Below, piece after piece: positions 49,828 through 61,430 of a DNA stretch of 64,000 bases (positions are counted from its first letter, which is position 1; each line of letters begins with the position of its first letter). The position numbers were made by a program, and so were the translations under genes. The stretch covers positions 3,410,001 to 3,474,000 of the forward strand of contig CM033121.1 in assembly GCA_019321725.1 (NCBI GenBank), written 5' to 3'. This DNA comes from Paulownia fortunei. Its lineage: Eukaryota > Streptophyta > Magnoliopsida > Lamiales > Paulowniaceae. The notes under the pieces are model-generated. The model saw only the letters and a list, made by a program, of their open reading frames with translations. It ran no database searches and was not told the origin of the DNA.

Positions 49828-52798
49828 TCTTTTATATTTTTTTGTCTTTTTTATTTTTTAATGTTTTTTTGGTGAGAGTTGAGGAGGTGGTGTGGGACCC
49901 ATTTACAGCTTATGTTCGCTTCTTCTCTGGTGGCGGAGGGGCCACCGAACACCGGCGACAGTCGGTGGTGACACGTTTGGATGAGAAAGTGTGGGTTGGA
50001 CAAGTGGACACCTATTTCTCCACGTTTCCCAGTCGCACAAATTTGTAGCATTTGTAGAAATTTGAAAATTTGTGGGGAGAAAAAGGAAAACAACCAAAGT
50101 ACAAAAATGGCAGGGAAAAAAGTTTTGGGTACCCAAGAGCTGAATTTAAAAAAGTGATTATTTGATTTAGTTTAAGTCAATTTTGAACAAGTCATGTTTT
50201 AGTATTTTTTTGGCCAATCTGCAAGATTGGGGTAAAATATATTTTTTATCCTTATTATTTTGTGCCAATATGAACATTTAATTTTAATGTGTACTAATTT
50301 GACATTTTAATTTTTTAATGTGTATTTAATATAAAATTTCCTGCAAAATTGACTTACGGAAAAAATGAATAATTGTATCCACATCTCTTAAGGAAAAGGA
50401 ATGACTTTTATAAAGTTAATTATCGTTATTTTTCATAATGCATAATTTCTTAAAAATAAGTAAAAGATCGAAATATCAATTTAAGTCATATTTTCTAAAA
50501 TAAATAGTATAGATTTACATTTATATATTTAAAATAAATGCATTACTTAGAAAATATTAATTGAGAGACATCTTTTAAGATACATAATTTAGAAAAAAAA
50601 TGTGAGATCGAAATTTAAAATATGAGGTTTTGCTTACTAATATATATTGAATATATAGAGTTATTTATGTAAGAAAAAAATAAATTTGAATGCATTTCCC
50701 ATTTGATTTTCATAATATTATAGAATTTTTTATTAAATCATTACAGTCGGATTTTGTAATTAATTTCATGTCCCTGTGCAAAAAAATAATTTTAAAATCT
50801 CCCAGTTTATTTTAAAAATTTATATATTTGGAAAATTGTGTATCATTTCTAACTTGCGAAAAAAATTATTTTAACATATAAAATTTTGTATTAGTCCATA
50901 CTCTTTATATAATTAAAGATATCTTAAATTTTAGAATTATGTCTCACTTATTTCTTTTTCTAACAAATATATATGCATTGTATAAGTTGCCATTTCTTTA
51001 TAAGTATATATGGATGGGCTTATTTTATAATTTTTAATTAAATAATGCTATAAAAGGAAAGTGTTTGTCAAAAAATCAAACATAAGGGAAGGTAGATGTT
51101 AATAATCAAAAGCTCAATGAATGTAAATATTTATTTTCATGGTATACGAGTTTGAACGGAAAAAATTATGATTGTAAATATCAAATTAGTATATTTAAAT
51201 ATTTTTGGTCCAAGTTAAGACAAAACAACTAGTTGAAAGGGTCAATATATATATATATATAATTGTTTTAAAAATCTTGAACATTAAAATGAGGTCTCTC
51301 CAAATATATTAAGTTTTTTTTAATTACCTTAATCTCTTATTTAATTATGAATTTGATTGTTAATTGTCTCATATTTATCACTGATAACTTCTATAGTATA
51401 TTTAATTGCATTTATTGTCAATAGTATCCAACCGTTCTATTTTGACTTCTGAAAAACATGTGAAATCATTAAAGGAGCACCTAAATGGAAATTAAAATGT
51501 GCGTTGTATTTAAAAAATGGCTGTTAATATTGACGTTATGAATTACTTTAAGCGTTCCAAAATAATAAATGTGGGTTTCAGGCGTTTCAAAAATAATTCA
51601 AAAGCAATAATATTAACTGTCATGCTAAAAACACTATATCAAGATATTAAATACTAAAAAAAATTATTACAAAAATACTAACAAAATTTTGGCCAATAAA
51701 TATTCCGTCGTAATTACCTAAAAGTGTTATATTTGACTCATTCTATATTTTGCGCTTTATTCAAATTATATATTGGCGTGTCACGTCTGGTAAGATTATT
51801 CGTTTTATATCAAATTTATCCAAATATTGAATGTATTTTAAAATAAAAATATTGAATTTTGAAAACCTCAACCTAATTCATCTCAAAATAAACTACAAAG
51901 GATTGAAGAGATAACATCAAAATGGCTAAACCATTGTGAAGAAAGAAGCACATAATTTTGACCATTCTTTTGTATAATAAGGACACAAATTCTTTATGGT
52001 AGCCTTAGGTCAATGTCAAAAGTGGTTAACACTTAATGATGAAAATGTGACTTCAATTTATTGAACAATGGAAAAGATCAAAAAGTATGTAGATTGAATG
52101 TGGGCTTATTCTAGATTTATTATGAATTGAATTGTTGTTCCATAGAATTCTATGATCTTAGTTGTGACCAAATTCATAACTAATAAAAAAAAAAAATAGA
52201 TTTATACGTGCCATGTATTTGATTTATACTTTAAAAATAATAATAAATTATATAGTAAATATAATTATATGTATCAAGTAATTCAGTCTGCTGTTCAAAA
52301 TATAAGAAAATTCAAATTATAAAATGTGAAAGGGGAGATGGGTGTTTAGAGATGTTTAGGTCAAACTTTTAACATATTTTTATTATCCTTAAACATGTAT
52401 ATGATAAATCTAAAACAATCATTTCAATATTTTTAATTAATTACACACACTTTTATATCTATAGGTTTTGTGATAGGTTCGTCCCTTCTAACTTCTAAGC
52501 TTTTCCCCCACGAAAATTAATCATCACATCCGCCTAACTTTTGTTGAATTTGGTTATGACATAAATTCAAAATTAAATTAAGTTATGAACTCTCTTGTCG
52601 TGTCGGTATCGTGTAAATACGATACATTAAAAGTAGCCGCTCTTCATATTAATCCAACCAGTGATCATAACTTTGTCAATTAAAAAAAAAAAAAAAAAAA
52701 CAATAATAAATTGCCAAAGCAAGGATGAGTTTTGGTCACCTTGGATAATTGTGATTAATGACCCTTGATGTGATCACCTTTTCTTGGAATATTAGGCG
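49828..52798. other. Intergenic DNA
   Basis: The part 49880-50045 is GC-richer (GGTGGCGGAGGGGCCACC) and has open frames on both strands, which look accidental. The rest is AT-rich without gene or clear repeat. A (TA)n tract lies at about 51247-51261 and an A-run at 52682-52700. Confidence 0.4.
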
Positions 52799-52848
52799 CC
52801 CCCCACCCCACCCCCCAACCCCAACCCCAACCCCAACCCCAACCCCAC
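52799..52848 (-). repeat. (CCCCAA)n tract, G-quadruplex-prone on the minus strand
   Basis: CCCCACCCCACCCCCC is followed by five to six CCCCAA units. On the minus strand this gives (TTGGGG)n, which can fold as a G-quadruplex. It is not the plant telomere repeat (CCCTAAA). Confidence 0.95.
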
Positions 52849-55800
52849 AATTAATAAGAAAAAGAACAAACATTCATTATCAAACTCCACAAACCCTAAA
52901 ACGTTGAATATTAAGTGTGTGGTCGGTACCGTCATTTGCAAAGAAATTCGATTAAAAAACGCGTGGTTAAGATTTTCAAGACTCGTGTGTTTTAGTTAAT
53001 GACACAATCATGATAAACGTACTATCTTTATATTCCTTTTTTTATTATTATTTTATTTTATATTAATTGGTTGATTGTGTTATATATAAGTCGTGTGTAT
53101 TAATCTTATTGAGAAAGTGACAATTATCCAACTTTAATCTAATATTTATACCAATAAAATGCAAACAAACAATGGAAGATTTGTATGGTTGTGGATGTAG
53201 CTCCAAATCATGTTGTGTAATTGTGGTCCTATCTATTCATACGTTCTTAGGCATGATAATCTTATCAAACGGCTCACTAATCGCTATTACTAGACCTTTT
53301 TTTAAAGAAAAACTTTTTGAGTCTTTGTATTTAGCTTTTAAGAATTTTCATTCTAATAAAAATAGTAAAACACGTTGTTTGATTATTAAAAGAGTCAAAT
53401 TTGGAGGAGAGATAATCATTTTAAATACGAAATTGAAGAAACTTTAATCAAGTTGAATTTAAGTAGTTTGACAAATTTATATATATATATATTTATTATA
53501 TTTTTACTTATGGAGTTTAGATTGTGGTAATTTAAAAATGAATCAAATTAAAAAATATAATGAATCAAGTTTAAATGTTTTTTTTTTATTAATGTTAAAT
53601 CAAATCTTAAATAATTTGAATCATTTTTAATATATAAGTGCAAGTGGTGATGCAATACAACCAAATCTTAAATAGATTCTTTTTCACCATAAGTGTAAGT
53701 AAAAGTAGATGCAATCCACAATAATTTGAAATAACCACTTTACTAAGTCATATATTGATTACAATGTAGTTTAGTGGTTTTTCTTTTTACTAATTTTAAA
53801 TCAAATTGTCACATATAATTTTATTAAATATTAATTTTAAATTATGATTTGTTAAATAAAACCAAATGTGTTGTTTAAGAAGATTGCGAGTGGTTTATCA
53901 ATTTCAAACAAAACAAAAAAAAATCACGTAGTTGTAAAAATGTATTTTTCAGATAATAGTGAAAATACATTAATTTAAATTAACAACGAAAATATATCCA
54001 AACATTAAATATGCTTGTGTAAAAAAGACATGACCTAAATTTTTATGACCATACTAGCCGTGAAAAACTTATGTAATCTTCTTAGATAATCTAAAACACA
54101 ATCATAATTAAAATTCTACCAACTCAAATATATGTCCAAATAAGAGTAGTTTTACGTAACATGTTTGAAGTCTCAGTCTTTGCAACTTTCACATGATTAA
54201 AAAAATATTTAAAATTATACCAAAGCGAAAACAGAATTTTGGACTGCAGAGAAAATGAGAGTTAAAGAGTAAAAGTCTATATTGATCAAATTCAATCTAC
54301 ACACAACCCCTTTCCCCACCACAATCAAAACAAAAAAAAAAAAAAAAAAAAGTGAAAAGAGCAAGTTTTTGTGAGGACTCTTAACTCACATTCTATAACA
54401 ACTAAATACGGCACCTTATGTAATAATATTAAATAATAATTAATAAGCTTAATTAATAATTACCAAATTATATAACACCTACTTAATTTATAAGAAGCAA
54501 TATGATTACAGTACGATTTTTTTAATTTGAAATTTACCAAAGTATTGACTCGCTAGTGCGGTTTTTTTGTTTAATATATCAAATTACAATTTATGTCATA
54601 AATCAATGGGACGGTGTAATACAGATTGGACAATTTTTTTGAAATTTATGATCACCATATCGAGGATTGTCAATGAGGTCTAGACAACTTGAACCTCACA
54701 AGCTCAGGTTAATAATTTTCATGCGGAGATTAATATGATTACAAATCAAGCATAGCTTGATCCCAAGGCAATGGCTTGAATTTAAATTCAAGTCGAGCTC
54801 AAGTCGGGATAGACTCAATTTGAAAATTCTGCTTGAATTGAATTTTGACTCGTTTAAATATTTATAAATTAATAATATAAAATTTTAAAATAATCATAAA
54901 TTTTAAAAATTAATATATTTAAAAGTAAATAGAATTTACTCACACAATTAAGGATGTCGAAAGATCATACTTGACCTAGGAAAACATTAAGAATTTATTT
55001 TTTATTAAAAGCGTGAACAAAAATCAATCTAACTTACAAGTTTGAACGTTTTTCAAGTAATAGATCGAAGTTCCATTTCTTCTTTCGGGGACTTGAGTCT
55101 TTCTTGTTCTTATGATTCATAAATTCTTAATTGAAATAATCTTTCATATGCTTAAATAATTATGGTTTTCATCATTAAAATCCATGAGGAAGGTATAAAA
55201 TTTTTGAGCACTAATTTCATGTATTTCTTAGTCTCAAACTTATGTTAAACTAATATCCCGTTTCTTCTTAAAAAATGACTTGCCATTTTAGAATGGATAC
55301 AATTAAATTTTCTTTTTTTAATTTTGAATTGTTTTTATACTGTTATAATTTATGAGAAATTTCTAGATTTATTATAATTATACTAAAAATAATAGCAAAA
55401 AAAGAATTGACTCCGACTCGACTTGAAATTTGTATTATTTTCAAATCAACCCTCAACTTTAAGAAAAAAATCGAACCAATTCGAGTTCTACGAACAAAAA
55501 CTCATTTATATTAATTTTTATTTTAAATTTCTAAGCAAACTTGAATCTTCTACTGATTCACAACCCTAGCCATATTTCTTTTTATTTTATTTTTTAATAA
55601 TTTTCCAATGCATTTGACCAGCCGGGGGGTCGGGGCAGGGCATGGTTTCATCTCGTTCCAATTTTTGGTAATGATTTAATTTTCATGATAATTAATCTGA
55701 AAGCCTTTTTTGGATTTCAATCAATTGTGGACCATTTATGGCATGGATCAATTTTTTATTTTTATATCATTATCTTTTTCGGCGAAAAATCTCATGTTAT

Positions 55801-57097
55801 TGTCCCACAAGTTCTTCATCTTAATAGTTAGTTAATCTTGATTTTATTTTATTTTTTTGTTCTTTTGGGTCATAATTTCCAAGGTAATTCTAGCTTTCTT
55901 TTTTCGTCAAAATTCATTATATGTTTCCTGAAAATAAATTCGGTCCAACCAGTAAATTGCTTTGCACCCCACAAGTTTTGCTTCAAATACTAATTTTATT
56001 TTATTTTTAAAAAAATCGAGCAATATTTTCGAATCTCCCAAAAAATCAATGTCAATGAAATAAATTTTTTAAATGAGATAGAAAGGGTAAAAAAAGAAGA
56101 GGAAATGTGTAAAACAGTACAAGCAAATTTTTTTGTCTCCAAAATATAAGAAGATAAAAAGAATATGAACAAGTATAAAATTCATAGATTTAATATAATT
56201 TGAGTATATTTTCTAATTTGAATTCTCTCATTCTTCTATTGAAGAAGATCAATTTAGAATTTGAAAATTGAAAGATAGAATTGCTACTTCGATCATCTTC
56301 AAAGTTGAATTTGAATTTTCATATAGTTAGTTGGAAGGTTTAACACAATACACTAATTCCAAATCAAATGCCATAATCTTGAATCAAGCAATTTGTGGGC
56401 TTTGAATATTTGAAAGTAGAATCGCTGTCTTAATCTCTTTTAAAATTAATTTGAATTTTTATAAAGTTAATTCAACGACTTAACATACTTCATGATGAAT
56501 AATTTGATATCCTCCTAAAATGTCTTAGATCTTCTTCGACTTAATAAACTAGTGGATAGAGTTGATACATCCCTCAATTTTTATTTTTATTTTTTAATTT
56601 GAATGCAATTGTTGTTGTGTTGTGAAATATGAGCTTTTATGACTCCTTTTATATAAGTGTTTGAAGTACGAGAGTCATAATATACTCGAGCATCTTTAAT
56701 ATTATTTTTTTAATATTTAATCAGCTGAAACACCTTAATTTCACACGATGATAATAATTGATTTGTTCATCAATTAAATATCTAATTTAATAATAAAATT
56801 AAATTTAAATAATTTTATATATTATTAAAATACAAATTAATTAATCAATTATATTATATATATCAATGGATAATTGACAAAAAATTAAGTGGGACATTTG
56901 AAGTTTTGAAGTGATTTTACAAACCCATTCCCCTGACATTCTGGCCCTATCTTTTTGGTGTCCTCTTTTCATTTTTCTCCCAATGTATACTTACCAAACT
57001 TATTTTTATTCCCAAAAGATGAAAATGCATTTTTGAAAATGAAACCAAACATAATGTTAGTTTTTCATAATGTGGGATAAATTCCTAATTTTCATCT
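52849..57097. other. AT-rich intergenic DNA with degenerate repeats
   Basis: No protein gene is supportable. The 91-residue frame at 53172-53447 (starting MEDLYGCGCSSKSCC) is not recognised and has background composition. Degenerate repeat segments with AAGTCGAGCTCAAGTCGGG (about 54660-54960) and GACTCCGACTCGACTTG (about 55400-55570) look like relics of one family. An A-run lies at about 54330-54350. Confidence 0.4.
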
Positions 57098-57370
57098 TCT
57101 TGTGGGGCGTTCTCGTGAATATATTTTGCTAGTACCTGACGGCGTCGTGCAGCGGCCAAAAATGCTGACTCGTGCGGCGCATGTGATTGGCGGATCCCCG
57201 GCCTTTTCAAAAATCCGATCCAATCTAATCTCACCCCCAAGTGCATACATCAGGCGGAAGGATTTCCAAGCCAACCATTGGCCGAAAGACCACACCCATC
57301 GTTGACCGAGCCACGTGTCGACGTACGAATGGACCTCCTATTGCAAACAGGTGTCCCTAAAAGCACCTGA
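57098..57370. promoter_or_regulatory. GC-rich island with ABRE/G-box and W-box words, orphan
   Basis: This 270-nt block is strikingly less AT-rich than several kb on both sides. It holds GCGGCGCATGTG, ATTGGCGGATCCCCGGCC, a W-box-like TTGACC (57302-57307) and CACGTGTC (57312-57319), an ABRE/G-box core. It gives open frames of 67 residues on both strands, probably because CpG-rich DNA has few stops. No gene follows on either side within reach. Confidence 0.4.
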
Positions 57371-58699
57371 TCTTTTATTTATTTTTTATAGAATCAAATC
57401 CCATAAAAAAAACCCTTTTGTTTTATTTAATAGGGAATAATTAATTAATGGCGGCCTCTGTTAATCCCTATTCTACTTTTTTCCATAACCAAACAAAGAG
57501 AAAATTAATTAATTAGGATTACAAGTGTGAGAATGTCCGCCTTTGCCGGCTTTAATTCCCATTTGGGTTTAAGTTGTATATTTAAAATTAATTTTATTAT
57601 TAATCATACTTTAGCTTTTACTAATACTATCATGTGATAATGGCATTATGTAAGTGACATTTGTTAATCACCTTTCAAGTTGATAAACTTCATTAAAGCA
57701 TGATTTCTTCCATTGACAAACTGCGCCACATTTGGAGCATAATTAGAATTAATAGTCTTCGAATTTTGATGAATTCAGATACTTGAGCGCTTCTATTGCG
57801 ATTTCGAGGGATTTTACCACACGACGTAAAGGGATCAGTTAAAAGGATTCATCTTAATTTAAATATCATGTTTTAATTGTGTATATTGTAATCATATCCA
57901 ATTTATTCGAAGAGCTAATGAAAAGAAAAAATCGTTCTCTCTCAAAATTAATCAGGCGAAATTATAACTTAATAAAAAAAAAAAAAGATTTCATTACAAG
58001 ATTTTTGATTGGTAAAAATTAGTGATTCAGATTATTAAAAATATATGTATATAGGTATCGTCTTGGCAAATTAATCGCTTAGTTAAAATTTCAATGCACA
58101 GGAAGTATGTTTTCACTTTTCAATAAAATAAGTCGATTTTATATCCACCAAAAAAAATATTTTTTTATATACTTTATCTATACGTTCTACTTTGACTCAT
58201 TTATCATCTTGTCTACCATGTCTTTGTTTGTTGATAGGATGTTGATTTAGTTATTTTAATACTGATATCTTAATGGTTGTAAAGCCAAAAGAGTCGCTAT
58301 TTTACACATCATTATCGCAATCAAATCGCAAACAATACCCCTATGAAGAAGTTAAAAGTAGACCCTCCCAATTCAAATGATACTTCAATTTTAGAGTTTA
58401 TATCTAACTTTAATGGTATTTTTTTTCAAATTTTGTCACAATAGAAAATAAGTAAAATATCATTTATGATCGACATACATCGAATAGAAAATATATTTTC
58501 ACAAATAATTTAAAACACATCATTTTTGAGATTTAATTAACGTATAAACGCCCGTCATCAAAACTCAAATATTATTTATGACCCATTAATCAAGAATGAT
58601 GGCTTTGTTCGATAATAATTTCTAAAAAAAAATGGAGACAATCTTTTTTTTCTTTCAATGAAAAAAAAAAAGTAAGAATAGAAAAGGAGAAAAATGGTA
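57371..58699. other. AT-rich intergenic DNA
   Basis: No gene or distinct repeat was seen apart from short A/T runs. Confidence 0.4.
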
Positions 58700-58950
58700 A
58701 ACACAGGCACGTGCACACATCAACTTTAGGGTACGTAGAATAATTAAGAAATTGCTAAAAAAAATGTGTAGAAGAAATATATAATAAGAAAACAAACTTC
58801 AAAACCAAGCAACTCCACTATCTCCACACCCACAACAAGATTCTGGCGTGCACCAACTACTTAAAAATTAATCTCGAGGCACCATCCATCCAATGCCATC
58901 CTCCCACGTGTCCACCACTTGTCTAAACCCTCCTGGTCATGTGAATCATC
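58700..58950. promoter_or_regulatory. Promoter-like block with ACGTG boxes, orphan
   Basis: Contains GCACGTGC (58707-58714) and CCACGTGTCC (58904-58913), both G-box/ABRE-type, in a less AT-rich patch with CACC and CCATCC words. No downstream coding frame is found on either strand. Confidence 0.3.
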
Positions 58951-61398
58951 ATTGGGTGGTGGGAAAAGTTTAAAGGATTAATTCCAAGTCTTTTTAACTA
59001 TTATATATTATAATAGAAATTACTTAGTTCCGTTTGCTACAATACGATTTTTAAATAAAAGTTGCAAAAATAGAATTTATATGTACTTTTTTAAATATTT
59101 TTTATTCTTAATCGTTCCACTCAGTTAAATAGTATTCAAGTCGTGCTGCAATACGATTCCCAAATAAAAGCTGCAGAAATGGAATTTATATGTAGATCGT
59201 TAAATTACATGAAATAGTACAAATTTGTTATTTTTTGATATTATTTTATACACATTAAAATGATTCATAAATCCACTTGAATAATTATTAAAAGTTAGTT
59301 ATTTTAGGAAATAAAGCATGAATAGTCATTCCATCCAATAAATATAGGAGCATTTATAAATAAACAGATAAAATATTATATCATGGAGTGTAAGTTTTCA
59401 TGTTTAACTAATCTTATTAATCCTCGATCCATACAAGGGTGTTTTTAACTTTAAAAAAAAAAAAAAAACTAATATTGTTTCTTATAGAGATGTACACTAG
59501 TATTTTTCCTCCCTATGAATAAGTTTCTTATGCTTTTATATAGAATTGTTACTTTATTTAATGTGACAAATAAGAACTTTTGTATTATTCTTGAGAGGGT
59601 AAACAAGCAAAAAATACAAAAGCCATCACCTTTGGTTGCATAGAAATTTGTAAAAGTACTTTATATAATTTCTTATAATAAAACATCTCTTAGGTGACAA
59701 AACTATTACACATTTTAATTGGTACTATTTTGTTCTTTCTAAGGATGCCACTTATAATTTTCCTTTATATAGTTGTTTTTACTTTTGTACTATATTTTCT
59801 CTAAAATTGTGTTTTTATTAAAAACTTATCTCAATATATGAACGTATGTATAAACTCCTCAAGGACATGAATTACAAATTATGCTGCTCGTATATTTTTA
59901 AAACAATAATAAGAAGAAATATATATACCAAATTTATCTATTTATATATAATATCAACTAATTTAACCTTTTTAAGTAATATTTACTTTTTAGAAAGGAA
60001 AATGCTGAAAAAATCAATTTTAAAGGCATTTGCTTATCCGGTCTAATATTCATTAAATCCTACATTCAAATGGAATTATTATTATTATTTTTTTGGGGGA
60101 GGAGTAATTAATTTTACTTTTCTACATCAATAAATTTATGTACATTTTTAGAAAAATAAATAATTACACCATTTAATATAAAATTGAGTATTTTAATAGT
60201 TATATTTTGTCCTTCACTTGTATTTAAGTTCAAGTTTGGTGTTGTGAGAGAGGTGAAACAATTGGGCACTCACTACCCATGTGGCATGTATGGTTCTTTA
60301 ATTGACATATGGTTGTCATGTTAGTTTGGAATTTATCTAGCAGGGCCCATTTCAACAAATAAAGCAAGTTTAAGGCCAAGTCTTTCAGAAAAATGGAAAA
60401 CAAAGTCCACAAGGTAGGTACCTTCCCTTTACAAAATCTAATCAAGATGGAATTTTATTGCATCCAACATATTAAATTAAAGTAAAGAGTTGTTTCAAAA
60501 TACTACCAAAAAAAAAAAAATATTTATCTAATAAATTTTAAATATTTTGTAATTGTTAATCTCAACTGGTAATGCAACCGTATTTAGATGACGATTTCGT
60601 ACATATGGTGACTAATAAAGAATGGGACATCAAATTATACATACCTACGTTCATATACCATTGATTTAAATACTTAAAAATATCATGAACAACGAAAATA
60701 TGAACATACACACCATTTATATAAAATTATATGTATAATTAAATAATACGATCCTATGATGTAGTAATTGAACTTCATCGGTACGAGAGTTGCAAATGCT
60801 CTTTTGTTTGAGGGAAGAAGTCAATTAGCATGAAAAGCCAAGTGCAAAGATCAATGGAAGAGACGTATTTCCTAGTGATCTTCTTTCCATCTCCAAGTTA
60901 GTATTATCTTGTTAGGCAAATGTCACCTTCAAATCATCCCTTTTCTAGCCATAAAATTTATCTTAAAATGCTTTTTTATTTAATGTTCAATTTTTTCATA
61001 CGTCTTTTATTTATCAAGACATTGACATACCTTCATAATTACAATTTTATTTGATATGTGTAATGTCTAAAGTAATACAACAATTTTAATAAAAAAGAAT
61101 TATCATCTAAAAAGACAAACTTAATATATGCAATGAAATAAAACATTCCACTAATGAGTTGAAAAGAAGATATAAGGTTGGGAATTGGTACATGGAATTC
61201 TCCATTTCCACACCACGAGCATAGAAAAGGTACCTTTATGTCCTCTTCACACTTAATAAAGAGGGGAACAAGAAATCCGTGGATTTCGCCAAACCAAAGC
61301 AACCGACTTTGATTACAAAACCCAAATGCAAAGTCATTTTAGACCACCACGTTCATGAAAAAGACATTACCCCATTAATAAAGACTTTGGAAGAGATA
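58951..61398. other. AT-rich intergenic DNA
   Basis: A diverged direct repeat of about 80 nt (CAATACGATT, AAATAAAAG, TTGCAAAAATAGAATTTATA) occurs at about 59040-59090 and 59149-59200. No protein gene is supportable; frames at 59846-60046 and 61039-61302 look accidental. Confidence 0.4.
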
Positions 61399-61430
61399 AT
61401 ATCATCATCATCATCATCATATATATATAG
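61399..61430. repeat. (ATC)n(AT)n microsatellite
   Basis: Seven ATC units followed by AT units. Confidence 0.95.

Noticed and set aside
53172..53447. 91-residue frame with a Cys-rich start (YGCGCSSKSCC)
   Set aside because: Composition follows the AT-rich background, no TATA box or related frame is visible, and I recognise no family. It could be a small gene, but nothing beyond an ATG supports it.
57092..57305. 67-residue frames on both strands
   Set aside because: They mirror each other across a GC-rich island where stops are rare; neither resembles a protein family.
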